Translations under genes and position numbers: made by a program
Notes under the pieces: generated by a model
What the model was told of the DNA's origin: nothing
The model's database searches: none
Seen by the model: only the letters and a program-made list of their open reading frames with translations
Origin: Kordiimonas sediminis
Lineage (GTDB): Bacteria > Pseudomonadota > Alphaproteobacteria > Sphingomonadales > Kordiimonadaceae
NCBI RefSeq assembly: GCF_014656395.1
Contig: NZ_BNCI01000002.1
Location: 992,001 to 1,056,000 of the forward strand
DNA length: 64,000 nucleotides
Direction of reading: 5' to 3'
Shown: positions 1-10,576 of the stretch, piece by piece
Layout: the number at the start of each line of letters is the position of its first letter
Position numbering within the stretch: position 1 is the first letter of the stretch

Positions 1-42
1 GCAGATAATAAATTCGGTTCTGCCACATGGGCCAAAGGTCCT

Positions 43-1419
43 TTAGAAGATATCTGCGCGTGCGGAAAAGAGCTGTTCAATTTTACGCACAGCTTCGGAC
101 ATAGCCAGAATGATAACTCTGTCATCTGGCTCCAGAACGGTTTCAGGTAACGGCACTAGTATCTCATCGCCTCGAACTATCAGTCCAAACTTCGCAGAAC
201 TGGACAATCGCAATTCCGAAATCTGTTTACCGGCAACCTCAGATGCTTCCATAACTTCTGCTTCAATAATTTCAGCCTGTCCTTCACAGATAGAGTGCAA
301 ATCACGAATCCGGCCCCGCCTAACATGGCGGATGATAGAGGAAACAGTCGTCTCCCGCGGGTCAAGGGCAACATCAATACCTAGCGAGCCAACAAGCGAT
401 GAGTAAACAGGATTATTCATCAAGGTTATGGCGCGCTGTGCCCCTGCTCGCTTACCCAAGAGTGAAGCAAGAATGTTAACCTCGTCATCATTAGCCACCG
501 CAACAATCGTTTCTGTTTGGGCCATATTGGCTTCGTTCAGGATATCTCTATCCAATGCGTCGCCATTGATAACCACCGTTTTACTCAGATGCTCTGCAAG
601 GCTTTCAGCGCGTTCGCGGCATTCCTCGATAATTTTTAAATTGGAAACAGAGGGCCTGCCTTCCAGTTTTTCAGCCAAGAACAGGCCAACATTCCCTCCA
701 CCGATAATCACAATTCGGTGCGCAGCCTGCTCCTCATGACCGAATACCGCCATCGCACGTGCGGTGGTAGATTCTTCCACGGCAATATAAATGGAATCAC
801 CCGCCTGCAACTGATCATCACTTCTGGGGACAAAAATCTTTTCTTTACGAACAACCGCTAAAACCGTGGTTTTCAGGTTTGGAAATAATTCAGTCAGCTG
901 TCTAAGTGGTGTGTCAATTACAGGACAGTCATCATCCAGCTCTAGTCCAATGGCGCGAACCCGGCCTTCTGCAAATGGCAACATATTAAAGGCACCCGGA
1001 ACTTCCAGGCGTCTACACATTGCCTCAGCTACTTCCATCTCTGGTGAGATGATTACATCAATTGGCAAATTTTCCCGAGAGTATAAATCCCGCCACTTAT
1101 CCCTGAGGTATGCCTGATTTCTAATCCGGGCGACTTTTGTTGGCACCCTGAAAAGAGAATGAGCAATCTGACAGGAAATCATATTCACTTCATCAGAAAG
1201 AGTAACCGCTACTAATAGTTCACTATCAACAGCCCCTGCCCGGTCAAGCATCTCCGGATCAGCCGCGTTACCGACAAGCCCCTGAACATCCAGTGACTCG
1301 CTAATCTTACGAACCAGCTCAGGTGACTGATCAATCACGGTGACATCATTTTTCTGCGCGGCAAGATGTCTCGCGATATTAAAGCCGACCTGACCAGCAC
1401 CACAAACAATTACCTTCAT
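43..1419 (-). CDS. trkA: Trk potassium uptake regulatory subunit TrkA
   Basis: Cytoplasmic NAD(H)-binding regulatory subunit of the TrkH/TrkG potassium channel. The 458 residues contain two RCK modules: the first Rossmann motif is GAGQVG near residues 7-12 and a second, GGGNVG, lies near residue 240; each is followed by a TrkA-C domain. The length is that of full TrkA, not of single-RCK KtrA. It lies 3 bases after ntrX and is the last visible gene of the dusB-ntr operon; this ntrX-trkA linkage is common in alphaproteobacteria. The membrane partner TrkH is not in the window. The 42 bases downstream show no recognisable gene. Confidence 0.95.
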   Translation of the reverse strand: MKVIVCGAGQVGFNIARHLAAQKNDVTVIDQSPELVRKISESLDVQGLVGNAADPEMLDRAGAVDSELLVAVTLSDEVNMISCQIAHSLFRVPTKVARIRNQAYLRDKWRDLYSRENLPIDVIISPEMEVAEAMCRRLEVPGAFNMLPFAEGRVRAIGLELDDDCPVIDTPLRQLTELFPNLKTTVLAVVRKEKIFVPRSDDQLQAGDSIYIAVEESTTARAMAVFGHEEQAAHRIVIIGGGNVGLFLAEKLEGRPSVSNLKIIEECRERAESLAEHLSKTVVINGDALDRDILNEANMAQTETIVAVANDDEVNILASLLGKRAGAQRAITLMNNPVYSSLVGSLGIDVALDPRETTVSSIIRHVRRGRIRDLHSICEGQAEIIEAEVMEASEVAGKQISELRLSSSAKFGLIVRGDEILVPLPETVLEPDDRVIILAMSEAVRKIEQLFSARADIF

Positions 1420-1422
1420 GTC

Positions 1423-2817
1423 TTAGGATCCTTCTTCCTCGGACTTGGTGTTCCCGTTAATACCAAGGGACTTCAGTTTGCGGTGGAGGGCAGAACGCTC
1501 CATTCCTATGAACGAAGCTGTCCGCGATATATTACCGCTGAAACGATTGATTTGTAATTTCAGATACTCTCGCTCGAAGGCTTCACGGGCCTCTCTCAGC
1601 GGAGTACTCATAATAACATTATCACCACTGTTATGTAGCATATCATTAGAATCACTACTTATTTCCCGTGGCAACTGATCAGCCTTAATCTCTTCGTCGC
1701 TGGATTCCCCGCTCATAATAACAATCCGTTCGACAATATTTTTCAACTGTCGAACGTTCCCTGGCCAGGAATAGGATTGCAGGGCTGCAATAGCGTCTTC
1801 TGATAGTTTCCGGAGAGGACGGCCCGTAGCCTCTGAAAGTTTGGTCATAAAATGATCAACCAGCTGTGGGATATCTTCACGCCGCTCGGACAGGGCGGGC
1901 ATGGACAGTGGCACAACATTTAATCGGTGGTACAAGTCCTCTCTGAACTTGCCCTCTTCGACCATCTCCTGCAGATCGCGGGATGTTGCAGAGACAACCC
2001 GGACATCAACCCGGACCCCTGTACTGCCACCAACACGCTCAAATGCCTGGTCTGTCAAAACACGTAATATTTTTGCTTGTGTCGGAAGTGGCATGTCAGC
2101 CACTTCATCAATGAACAATGTACCCCCGTGCGCCCGTTCAAAAAGACCGGTTTTTACGACACCGCCATTCTGTTCTACGCCGAAAAGCTCCTGCTCCATG
2201 CGGTGGGGTTCCATTGAGGCAGCCCCCACAACCATGAAAGGACCATTAGAGCGCAGGGACCGCGCATGTATCAAACGGCCTGCTACTTCCTTGCCCGATC
2301 CAGACGGCCCCTGCACCATCACCCTACTATTAGTGGCAGCAACCCTGTCGATAGACTGACGGACAGAATTTATCACAGCAGATCGGCCCGTAAGATCGAT
2401 TGAGAAAGCGGACCGCTTCTTAAGCTCTTCGTTTTCTCGACGCAGCTTTTCATTTTCGGTGGCACGCTGAATAGTCAACAGCAAATGATCAGCCTCAAAG
2501 GGTTTTTCAATGAAGTCATACGCACCCTTTTTAATCGCAGCAACAGCAGTTTCGATATTGCCGTGACCACTGATAACGATCACCGGCAAGTCGCGGTGAC
2601 GTGATTTAACCAGCTCCAACAGTTCAAGACCATCAAGCTTGCTACCGTGCAACCATATATCAAGCACCATAAGAGACGGCAAACGCGCCTCAATCTCTGC
2701 CAGACCACCATCGCTATCCGCGGCTGTTCTGGTATGATATCCTTCGTCTTCCAGAATTCCGGAAATCAGTTCCCGGATATCCTCTTCATCATCGATAATC
2801 AGAATGTCTAGGGCCAT
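1423..2817 (-). CDS. ntrX: Nitrogen/redox response regulator NtrX
   Basis: Response regulator paired with the membrane kinase NtrY, 464 residues. The receiver domain has the acidic pair D9/D10, phospho-acceptor D53 and K105. An AAA+ domain follows with Walker A G170-K176 and Walker B ending D237-E238, then a Fis-type helix-turn-helix near residues 425-452. The sigma-54 contact loop is degenerate: after ELFG (210-213) the GAFTGA positions read NGGVVK (217-222). Loss of GAFTGA is known for alphaproteobacterial NtrX, so it probably acts at sigma-70 promoters rather than as a sigma-54 activator. It lies 22 bases after ntrY in the same operon. Confidence 0.95.
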   Translation of the reverse strand: MALDILIIDDEEDIRELISGILEDEGYHTRTAADSDGGLAEIEARLPSLMVLDIWLHGSKLDGLELLELVKSRHRDLPVIVISGHGNIETAVAAIKKGAYDFIEKPFEADHLLLTIQRATENEKLRRENEELKKRSAFSIDLTGRSAVINSVRQSIDRVAATNSRVMVQGPSGSGKEVAGRLIHARSLRSNGPFMVVGAASMEPHRMEQELFGVEQNGGVVKTGLFERAHGGTLFIDEVADMPLPTQAKILRVLTDQAFERVGGSTGVRVDVRVVSATSRDLQEMVEEGKFREDLYHRLNVVPLSMPALSERREDIPQLVDHFMTKLSEATGRPLRKLSEDAIAALQSYSWPGNVRQLKNIVERIVIMSGESSDEEIKADQLPREISSDSNDMLHNSGDNVIMSTPLREAREAFEREYLKLQINRFSGNISRTASFIGMERSALHRKLKSLGINGNTKSEEEGS

Positions 2818-2839
2818 TCTTTCTTATACTCCCACTTCA

Positions 2840-5200
2840 TTATTCTGCTGCATTCATGTCAGCCTTCTCGCTGTCTTTTTGTGCTTTTTTCACAAGTGCT
2901 TTCGCCGAAAGGCTAAACATTGCTCGAGCACCTATCGGGGACCGATCAGTAATTTTGATTGATCCGCTATGTTCTTCAATGATTTTTCTGACTATCGCCA
3001 AACCGAGCCCGGTACCCTTGGCACGGGTCGTGACATATGGCTCCATCAGCCTGTCGCGCTGTTCTTGCGGCAGGCCAAGGCCATTATCTTCGATAAGGAC
3101 ATCAACTGTATCATCACTTTGCTGAACGGTGACAGTAATCATGCCAGGCTCAATGGTATCACTGCCTGCCTTACGGTCTCTCATCAGTCGTGCTTCCACA
3201 GACTCTGCAGCATTTTTCAACAAATTAGTGACAGCCTGTCCAAGCAAGCGGCCATCACACATCAGCATGTCCACATTATCAGGAAAATTAGTACGGTAGA
3301 TCACATCACTCCATGCAACGCCCTGCAAAAAGACAGACTGGCGGATGATATCGACAACATCCGTTTCCCGGTAAATTGGCGTTGGCATCCGTGCAAAGGA
3401 AGAAAACTCGTCCACCATCCGACGCAAGTCCCCAACCTGCCTGATGATCGTATCAGTACACTGGCCAAAAATTGCTGGATCTGTGACAATTTCCTTACCG
3501 TATTTTCGTTTCAACCTTTCGGCTGATAACTGGATAGGCGTAAGCGGATTCTTAATTTCATGCGCGATACGTCTGGCAACATCTGCCCATGCAGCCGTTC
3601 TTTGGTCTGCTAGTTGATCCGTTAGATCATCGAAAGTCATAACATACCCACCAATCAGATTACCTTCTGATTGTTCAACGGAAATACGAACCAGCAATGT
3701 CCGCATGGCATCGCCAACTTCAAGCTGGATTTGTCGCATGGCAAGAAGCTCATCTGAATCTTCCGCGTCTTTTAACAAATCGCTGAATTCGGGCGCGATA
3801 ACATCCAGGGTTTGCCCAATCAAATCTTCCTCTGATTTGCCAAGAAGCTGACAAGCCGACTTGTTTGGCAGGAAAACACGCTTGTCTTTCTGTAAACCAA
3901 TGACACCTGCAGAAACGCCTTCCAACACTTCCTCAAGGAAGCGGCGGCGCTCGTCCAGTTCAAGGTTCGCAGCCAAAAGATCCTTTTGGTGCCTCGTTAG
4001 CTGGTCAGTCATACGGTTAAACGCACGGGACAGCATTCCCACTTCGTCGGTTGACGGCAGACTTGGCACACGCGCCCCGTAATCCCCTTGCCCTACGCGC
4101 TCCGCTGCATCAACAAGATAGGAAAGCGGCGTCACCAGCCGGGATGAGAACCAAAGCCCTGCCCAGATCGCAGCCAGCAGGATAAGCAATGCGACAACAA
4201 TAAAGACAACATTGAACTGCAACTGAATATCTGTGCGCTGCCCTTCCATAGTAGCGTAATCAGTAACAGCCGTACGCGTATTCGCCAGATATTCAACTAC
4301 CTGCGGGTTCAGGTCACGCGATACATAAAGATATGTTGGTTCAAAGAAGGACCGGAGCCTGACCATGGCTATCATTGTATTATCGGCTGTATTGGTTGCG
4401 ACAACCGATTCTTCTGACTCCACCCTGTTTAGAACATCAATTGGAATGCGGTTTGTTGAAAGCTCCAGCCCCTGACTTGCACGTGCAAGCACCACCATGG
4501 CACCAGTTTCAACTTCAGCAACAATGACTTCTGAGAGTAATCGCGTGGTCAGCGCTGAATCGGCGACTTTTTGCAGTGTAATCGAATCCCGTTGTTCCAG
4601 CGGGCTAAGGTTATTAAAGGCAAAGGCAATCGCCAGCATGTCCTGCTCAATCGAGGCACGATGTTCTACCATATAGCCCTCGGCGACTTCCAGAGAGTTA
4701 TTTAGGACAGAACGCACCTTTTCGCTGAACCATGATTGAATACCATATTCAAGAAACAAGGCAGAAAACACCGCCATAATGATCGGCGGAATGATTGCGA
4801 TGGTAATGAAAACACCTGTGACACGCCTGTGCAGACGGGATCCCGCAGCTCGTGTCCGCTTGTCAAACCATACACGGGCGAACCACCTTCCAATCAGTGC
4901 TACCAAGAGAAGCAGAAGGGTAAAGTTTACATACAGCAAGACACCCATGGTTCTGCCTGACGTCACCTCAAAAGGGGCGTCCTTGCGCGACATGGTAATA
5001 TAGGTGGCAATGGCTGCTACAACAGCCAAGACAACAACCAGCACTTCCAGCTTGTTCACAAGCTTAACATGCCTGGCCCAAAGCATCAGCTTCGCCAGCC
5101 GTCTACTCCGTGCCGCCTTACCCGGATACATCAAATCCGGCGACTTGTTTTTTGAGTAGGCACTAATTTTTTGTTCCTGATCTCTTTGCATGATTGCCAT
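2840..5200 (-). CDS. ntrY: Membrane sensor histidine kinase NtrY
   Basis: Inner-membrane histidine kinase of the NtrYX system, 786 residues. There are about four hydrophobic segments near residues 50-70, 85-107, 127-155 and 332-352; the last two flank a periplasmic stretch of about 180 residues. Then come a HAMP region, a PAS domain, the HisKA H-box ([10 protein letters not shown], with H547) and a HATPase_c domain with the motifs IEDNGLGLP and GTGLGLAIV. Domain order and length match full NtrY. The start has two nearby ATGs (residues 1 and 4). It follows ntrC by 54 bases. Confidence 0.94.
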   Translation of the reverse strand: MAIMQRDQEQKISAYSKNKSPDLMYPGKAARSRRLAKLMLWARHVKLVNKLEVLVVVLAVVAAIATYITMSRKDAPFEVTSGRTMGVLLYVNFTLLLLLVALIGRWFARVWFDKRTRAAGSRLHRRVTGVFITIAIIPPIIMAVFSALFLEYGIQSWFSEKVRSVLNNSLEVAEGYMVEHRASIEQDMLAIAFAFNNLSPLEQRDSITLQKVADSALTTRLLSEVIVAEVETGAMVVLARASQGLELSTNRIPIDVLNRVESEESVVATNTADNTMIAMVRLRSFFEPTYLYVSRDLNPQVVEYLANTRTAVTDYATMEGQRTDIQLQFNVVFIVVALLILLAAIWAGLWFSSRLVTPLSYLVDAAERVGQGDYGARVPSLPSTDEVGMLSRAFNRMTDQLTRHQKDLLAANLELDERRRFLEEVLEGVSAGVIGLQKDKRVFLPNKSACQLLGKSEEDLIGQTLDVIAPEFSDLLKDAEDSDELLAMRQIQLEVGDAMRTLLVRISVEQSEGNLIGGYVMTFDDLTDQLADQRTAAWADVARRIAHEIKNPLTPIQLSAERLKRKYGKEIVTDPAIFGQCTDTIIRQVGDLRRMVDEFSSFARMPTPIYRETDVVDIIRQSVFLQGVAWSDVIYRTNFPDNVDMLMCDGRLLGQAVTNLLKNAAESVEARLMRDRKAGSDTIEPGMITVTVQQSDDTVDVLIEDNGLGLPQEQRDRLMEPYVTTRAKGTGLGLAIVRKIIEEHSGSIKITDRSPIGARAMFSLSAKALVKKAQKDSEKADMNAAE

Positions 5201-5254
5201 GATGCATATTTGTCACATCAGTTCTACAATTATCACACCTAAGCCTGATATTTT

Positions 5255-6709
5255 TCACTTATTCCGATCAGTAATGCCCAATTCCCTGATTTTTTTGCGC
5301 AGTGTATTTCTATTCAGCCCCAAAAGATCAGACGCTTTTACTTGATTGCCCGATGTCACTTCGAGCACTTTTTGAATCAGAGGCCTTTCCATTTCCCGCA
5401 GTATACGCTGATACAATCCAGAAGGCGGTAAGCCGTCCTCATGATGGTCAAAGTACTGATCAAGGTGTGCACGGATTGTCTGGGACAAGTTTGCCCCTGA
5501 AACCGGCGTCATAATGGATGTTGGCCCACCTGAAAGGTTGGATGTAGAACGATCAAGCTCCTGCTTGATGACGTCACCGGTGATCTCTTCCTCAGCATAA
5601 AGGGCACAGACACGCAGTAACATATTCTCAAGCTCGCGAACGTTACCAGGCCAGTCAAAGGCCATCAGTGTCTTTTTAGCACCCTCTGTTAGTGTCTTCT
5701 TGGGCAAGCCAGAATCAGTCGCTTTTAAAAGAAAATGATCGGCTAGTAGCGGGATATCATCTTTACGATCGCGAAGCGGAGGAATGTTCAGCGGCACAAC
5801 ATTCAGGCGAAAAAATAAATCTTCACGAAAATCACCACGCCTAACCAAGGTTCGCAAATCCTTATTCGTCGCGGCAACAATCCTGACGTCCGTCTTAATC
5901 AGGGCATGGCCACCGACGGTTTGATATTCCCCCTCCTGCAGCACTCGTAACAGTCTGGTTTGCGCCTCCAGCGGCATATCACCGATTTCATCAAGAAAAA
6001 TGGTTCCGCCCTTCGCCTGACCAAAGCGTCCCAATTTCCTGGTCTCTGCACCGGTGAAGGCACCACGCTCATGGCCGAACAATTCGCTTTCAATCAATTC
6101 TTTTGGGATTGCAGCCATATTGACGGCAACAAATGGGTGATCACGTCGTTGGCTATGTTCATGGATTGCACGGGCAACCAGCTCTTTGCCTGTACCACTT
6201 TCCCCGGTTATCATAACGGTTAATTCGGTTTGAACGACCCTTGCCATCGCACGGTAAATCTCCTGCATGGCAGCAGACCGGCCAATCAGACGCCCAGTAT
6301 CCTCAAGCGAGCTTCCGCCCCCCTGGTCTGAGCTAAAGGCCGTTTTTAAGCCTTTTTTGACTGATGTTACCAACGCATCAATATCAAATGGCTTGGGTAG
6401 ATAATCATAGGCGCCGCGACTGCTTGATGTCATTGCAGTTTTCATTGTATTCTGTGCACTCATAACGATGACCGGCATATCAGGTCGTGCCGTCAGAATT
6501 TCTGGCAACACATCAAGACCATTACCGTCAGGCATTATCACATCTGTAATCACCATATCCCCGCGACCTTCTAGCACCAGTCGCTTTAACTCGTAAACAT
6601 CTTCGGCCTCTATAACCGTCCAGCCTTCCTGCTTCAGGGCTTCACTAACAACAAAGCGAATTGCATCGTCATCATCTGCCACCACAATTGTCGGTTTTAA
6701 CTTGCTCAT
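5255..6709 (-). CDS. ntrC: Nitrogen assimilation sigma-54 activator NtrC
   Basis: Response regulator that drives sigma-54 transcription of nitrogen-assimilation genes when phosphorylated by NtrB. The 484 residues have a receiver with D12/D13, phospho-acceptor D56 and K106, an AAA+ domain with Walker A G169-K175, an intact GAFTGA loop (216-221), and a C-terminal Fis-type helix-turn-helix (around [19 protein letters not shown]). The intact GAFTGA contrasts with its neighbour NtrX. The start codon overlaps the ntrB stop by 4 bases, consistent with translational coupling. Confidence 0.96.
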   Translation of the reverse strand: MSKLKPTIVVADDDDAIRFVVSEALKQEGWTVIEAEDVYELKRLVLEGRGDMVITDVIMPDGNGLDVLPEILTARPDMPVIVMSAQNTMKTAMTSSSRGAYDYLPKPFDIDALVTSVKKGLKTAFSSDQGGGSSLEDTGRLIGRSAAMQEIYRAMARVVQTELTVMITGESGTGKELVARAIHEHSQRRDHPFVAVNMAAIPKELIESELFGHERGAFTGAETRKLGRFGQAKGGTIFLDEIGDMPLEAQTRLLRVLQEGEYQTVGGHALIKTDVRIVAATNKDLRTLVRRGDFREDLFFRLNVVPLNIPPLRDRKDDIPLLADHFLLKATDSGLPKKTLTEGAKKTLMAFDWPGNVRELENMLLRVCALYAEEEITGDVIKQELDRSTSNLSGGPTSIMTPVSGANLSQTIRAHLDQYFDHHEDGLPPSGLYQRILREMERPLIQKVLEVTSGNQVKASDLLGLNRNTLRKKIRELGITDRNK

Positions 6710-7806
6710 TCTTTTAGCCCCTTAGCCATTTCCGCACCCTCATCGGCCAATGCCAGTTGCACTTTAAAAATTGCGCCGCCCCCTGCCCTGTTATCAGCAG
6801 TCACAGTGCCTCCCATCTCTGAAACAAACCCTGCGACTAATGCAAGTCCTAGCCCGGACCCCCCCTCCTTGCCGCTGACAAAGGGGTCAAATAAATGGGC
6901 GCGCAGGTCTTCAGGTATGCCAGGGCCTCGATCCATGACCGTTATCTCAACAGGAAGGCGCACGCGCTGCCCTTGTGAATTGGTCAACCAGATACCGTGC
7001 TTATAACCTGTTGTAATTGTTATTTCTGATTTATTTTCAGATACTTCTGATGCATTCTTAATTAAATTCAAGAAAACCTGAACCAACTGATCAAAGTCCC
7101 CATAGACAGGCGGCAAAGAAGGATCAAAGCGTGGAATGATAATATCGTCTTTTGCAAACCCCGCCGTCGCAAGGTTTAAAACATGATCCAAGACTTCGTG
7201 AATATTCACCTGGCCATAGTCACCCTGCACACCACTTCCAAAGTCCTCTAATTGTTCAACAAGGGATTTGATGCGGTCAACTTCTTTACAGATAAGTTCA
7301 GTCATTTTCAGACTAGCTGTATCCCCACCGCGACCGAGTAGCTGCGCAGCACCTCGAATACCAGACAAAGGATTTTTAATCTCATGTGCCAGCATTGCAG
7401 CCAATCCCCGCACGGAACGGGCTGCAGCCTCGACATCATCGCGCTTTTCCAGAAACGCCGTAATGCGCCGCGGCTGGATGGACAGTATCACCTTGCCCGT
7501 CGACATATACGGGTTCGCGTGCAAGTCAACCAGCTCAATATCACCAATTACTGGACGACAACGAACATCATAACTATTCAAAGGAATGTCTTCAGCGCGA
7601 GACCTGCTTACAAGCTCCAATGCCTTGCCGCCCACACCAGGCAGCAGATCAATAGCCTTGCCCTTCAGGCTCTCTTTACTGCGCTGGAAAATATGCTCTG
7701 TCTGGGCGAAAACGTCTTCAATCCGATTATTCGGACTAATCAGAACAACTGCCTGGGTAAGACCATGGAGTATTTCTGATTCAAGGTCGACGAGATCGCC
7801 CCCCAT
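6706..7806 (-). CDS. ntrB: Nitrogen regulation histidine kinase NtrB
   Basis: Cytoplasmic two-component kinase/phosphatase that sets NtrC phosphorylation according to PII status. The 366 residues have no transmembrane segment. An N-terminal PAS domain (about 10-120) is followed by the H-box [11 protein letters not shown] with H141, an N-box region around NLIKNASE, and ATP-lid motifs DRGPGIP and [10 protein letters not shown]. Length and order match NtrB/GlnL. It starts 3 bases after the dusB stop and overlaps ntrC by 4 bases, giving the classical nifR3-ntrB-ntrC order. Confidence 0.95.
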   Translation of the reverse strand: MGGDLVDLESEILHGLTQAVVLISPNNRIEDVFAQTEHIFQRSKESLKGKAIDLLPGVGGKALELVSRSRAEDIPLNSYDVRCRPVIGDIELVDLHANPYMSTGKVILSIQPRRITAFLEKRDDVEAAARSVRGLAAMLAHEIKNPLSGIRGAAQLLGRGGDTASLKMTELICKEVDRIKSLVEQLEDFGSGVQGDYGQVNIHEVLDHVLNLATAGFAKDDIIIPRFDPSLPPVYGDFDQLVQVFLNLIKNASEVSENKSEITITTGYKHGIWLTNSQGQRVRLPVEITVMDRGPGIPEDLRAHLFDPFVSGKEGGSGLGLALVAGFVSEMGGTVTADNRAGGGAIFKVQLALADEGAEMAKGLKE

Positions 7807-7809
7807 GGC

Positions 7810-8796
7810 TTAGGCCGCCAATTCTTCGCAAAGAGGTAAGTAAAACTCTTTAAGTGCCACTTTCACGTCTGCCGGATCATCCAGATGATTGACATGATTA
7901 CGGAATTCCGCAGACCCTTTCAGGCCTTTCGTATACCAACCAAGGTGCTTACGCGCCATCCGAACCGCTGTATCCACACCGTAGTGATGCAACATATCTT
8001 CATAATGATCCAGAATAGTCTCTAACTGCACCTCAAGCGATGGGTCAGCAATCCGCTCGCCTGAACGCAGGTATTCGATGACCTGCGCCGGGAACCATGG
8101 ACGACCATATGTGCCGCGGCCAATCATGACGCCGTCTGCGCCTGAATCCGCCAGCGCCTTGTCCACATCCTCAAGTGCATTGATGTCACCATTGACGATT
8201 ACTGGCAAGTCCACTGCCTTTTTGACACGGCCTACTGCTGCCCAATCAGCATGCCCTTTGTACATCTGATTTCGAGTACGACCATGGACCACAATCATTT
8301 TGACACCCGCTTCTTGTGCAATTTTTGCAAGTTCAGGTGCATTAAGGTGCTGGTCGTCCCAGCCAAGGCGCATTTTCAGAGTGACAGGCAATGATACTGC
8401 ATTGACCGTTGCATGAATAAGGCTGCCAGCATGATCGAGATCTTTCATCAAGGCTGAACCTGCGTGCCCGTTCACAACCTTTTTGACCGGGCACCCCATG
8501 TTAATATCAATGATAGCGGCACCGCGGTCTTCATTAAGTCTGGCAGCTTCCGCCATTTTAGAAGCCTCACAACCAGCAAGCTGCACTGACATTGGGAACT
8601 CTTCAGCACAATTTGATGACATTTTCTCTGACCGGCGTGTTGCACGGATCATTGCTTCTGATGCAATCATTTCTGAAACAACCAATCCTGCACCAAACCT
8701 TTTCACGAGCTTGCGGAACGGCATATCAGTCACGCCAGACATTGGCGCAAGTATAACTGGGTCTTTGATTTCTATCGGACCAATGGTAAGAGCCAT
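7810..8796 (-). CDS. dusB: tRNA-dihydrouridine synthase DusB (NifR3)
   Basis: FMN-dependent reductase forming dihydrouridine in the tRNA D-loop. The 328-residue protein has the TIM-barrel start [15 protein letters not shown], the catalytic-cysteine motif NMGCPVKKV (C102), the FMN-binding [11 protein letters not shown] and [11 protein letters not shown] near the C-terminus. It is the first gene of the ntr operon, as in Rhodobacter and rhizobia, where it was named nifR3. The 62-base divergent gap with ispDF must hold promoters for both directions. Confidence 0.95.
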   Translation of the reverse strand: MALTIGPIEIKDPVILAPMSGVTDMPFRKLVKRFGAGLVVSEMIASEAMIRATRRSEKMSSNCAEEFPMSVQLAGCEASKMAEAARLNEDRGAAIIDINMGCPVKKVVNGHAGSALMKDLDHAGSLIHATVNAVSLPVTLKMRLGWDDQHLNAPELAKIAQEAGVKMIVVHGRTRNQMYKGHADWAAVGRVKKAVDLPVIVNGDINALEDVDKALADSGADGVMIGRGTYGRPWFPAQVIEYLRSGERIADPSLEVQLETILDHYEDMLHHYGVDTAVRMARKHLGWYTKGLKGSAEFRNHVNHLDDPADVKVALKEFYLPLCEELAA

Positions 8797-8858
8797 AAGA
8801 AATACCTTATAATAACTAAAACGACTAAATATTAGCCTGCTTAAAATTTAGGCACCTT

Positions 8859-10043
8859 ATGCCAGAGAAAAAGATGGAAAGCCAGTCAAAGATACCCCAA
8901 AACACAATAATTGTTGTTGCTGCTGGACGCGGAAGCCGCGCAGGTGCTGGCATCCCAAAGCAATATCGACACATTGCTGGCAAAGCTCTTATCAGACATA
9001 CTCTTGAGGCAATTGAAAAGACGGGACACTTCCAGCAAATTATTTGCGTAATACACCCAGACGATCAGACCTTATTTGATCAATCAACAAAAGGCATGCC
9101 ACCTTACAGCTGCGTATTTGGTGGCAATACGCGTCAGGAAAGCGTTAAGAATGGACTAGAACTAACTGATATAAATAGTGAATATATATTTATACACGAT
9201 GCTGCGCGTCCCTTCATACCATCAACTCTGACCAGCAATATTTTACAGACACTCCTTAAAGGAGTGAGCGGCGTTATTCCCGCAGTCAAAATTACTGACA
9301 CCCTGAAGTCTGTTGAAGAAGGCACAATCCAACAAACCATTGATAGAACTCATTTATATGCCGTACAAACACCCCAGGCGTTCCCGGCAACACTATTAAA
9401 AGAGGCGCACCAGAGTGCACCGCATATGGACTTTACCGATGATGCCGCAGTTATGGAGGCTGCAGGACATGTTATGCATATATGCGAGGGCAGTCAGAAC
9501 AATTATAAAATCACCACACAAGACGACTTTAAAAAAGCAGAGCGTGACATGATGACATCACTCAATGACATTCGAATTGGTAGTGGCTATGACGTCCACC
9601 GTTTTGAGGCTGGCACCATGGTAACCCTGTGCGGAGTTAAGGTGCCCCATACCCACGCTTTGAAAGGTCATTCCGATGCGGATGTTGCCCTGCATGCCCT
9701 AACTGACGCACTTCTGTCATCTATCGCTGATGGTGATATCGGGAGCCACTTCCCCCCTATTGAGCCACGCTGGAAAGGGGAACCGTCTATTACCTTCCTA
9801 CTGCACGCAAAAGAGCTGATCGCGCAACAGTCAGGCTGTATCGCACATGTTGCAATTACTATTATTTGTGAAAGTCCGAAAATTGGACCTTATAGAGAAC
9901 AAATGCAGACCTTTATCGCCGAAGCCCTTGAAATCCCTGTAAACCGAGTCAGCATACAAGCAACAACCACAGAAAAGCTCGGCTTCACAGGTCGAAAAGA
10001 AGGTATCGCCGCTTCTGCTACTGTCACCGTTCGCCTGCCATAA
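8859..10043 (+). CDS. ispDF: Bifunctional IspD/IspF isoprenoid enzyme
   Basis: Fusion enzyme for two non-consecutive steps of the MEP isoprenoid pathway: IspD (CTP transfer to MEP) and IspF (cyclisation to MEcPP). The IspD part (about 15-228) has the nucleotide-binding VVAAGRGSRAGAGIPKQYR and the HDAARPF motif; IspF starts near IRIGSGYDVHRF (from about 238) with metal ligands in DVH and GHSDADVALHALTDALL. The 394-residue length is normal for the alphaproteobacterial fusion. A second in-frame ATG at 8874 is an alternative start. dxr of the same pathway lies at 47.2-48.3 kb. Confidence 0.96.
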   Translation: MPEKKMESQSKIPQNTIIVVAAGRGSRAGAGIPKQYRHIAGKALIRHTLEAIEKTGHFQQIICVIHPDDQTLFDQSTKGMPPYSCVFGGNTRQESVKNGLELTDINSEYIFIHDAARPFIPSTLTSNILQTLLKGVSGVIPAVKITDTLKSVEEGTIQQTIDRTHLYAVQTPQAFPATLLKEAHQSAPHMDFTDDAAVMEAAGHVMHICEGSQNNYKITTQDDFKKAERDMMTSLNDIRIGSGYDVHRFEAGTMVTLCGVKVPHTHALKGHSDADVALHALTDALLSSIADGDIGSHFPPIEPRWKGEPSITFLLHAKELIAQQSGCIAHVAITIICESPKIGPYREQMQTFIAEALEIPVNRVSIQATTTEKLGFTGRKEGIAASATVTVRLP

Positions 10044-10066
10044 GGTCAAGTAACAAAGGAAACCTC

Positions 10067-10573
10067 ATGTCAAAGCAAAGCCTGCACACTTGGAAAAACC
10101 GTCGCAGTAGCATCTCATACTGGATATCTGTGGGTCTTGGATCTGGGCTATTTCGTCCGGCTCCAGGGACATGGGGTTCCTTCGCAGGACTGCTGCTTGC
10201 CGTCCTGTTCATTAAAAACGGCATAACGCTGTTCGGTCTAGGTATTGCGATACTGATCGTCAGCATCCTAGGTAGCGTTGCAATTGATAAAGTAGAGAAG
10301 TTGTCCGGTATTCACGATGCACCCGAGATTGTTATTGATGAAATCGCAGGCCAGTGGATAGCCGTTCTACCCATCTTGATGTTTGCCCCCAGTTGGATTG
10401 CTTTCGCACTCGCATTCATCCTGTTTCGGCTGTTTGATATAGTAAAACCCTGGCCAATTTCCTGGCTCGACAGCCAAGTGCAAGGCGGGTTCGGTGTTAT
10501 GGTGGATGATATAGTAGCTGGCATACAGGCTGCATTCATCCTGTATGCCATGTTTTTCTTTCAACTGATATAA
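10067..10573 (+). CDS. pgpA: Phosphatidylglycerophosphatase A
   Basis: Inner-membrane lipid phosphatase converting phosphatidylglycerol phosphate to phosphatidylglycerol. The 168-residue protein has the family signature near residues 25-38 (GSGLFRPAPGTWGS), the acidic motif EIVIDEIAGQWIA, and several hydrophobic segments, ending with DDIVAGIQAAFIL. It is 23 bases downstream of ispDF, probably co-transcribed, and its stop is only 3 bases from the end of the convergent peptidase gene, so no separate terminator fits between them. Confidence 0.93.
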   Translation: MSKQSLHTWKNRRSSISYWISVGLGSGLFRPAPGTWGSFAGLLLAVLFIKNGITLFGLGIAILIVSILGSVAIDKVEKLSGIHDAPEIVIDEIAGQWIAVLPILMFAPSWIAFALAFILFRLFDIVKPWPISWLDSQVQGGFGVMVDDIVAGIQAAFILYAMFFFQLI

Positions 10574-10576
10574 GCC

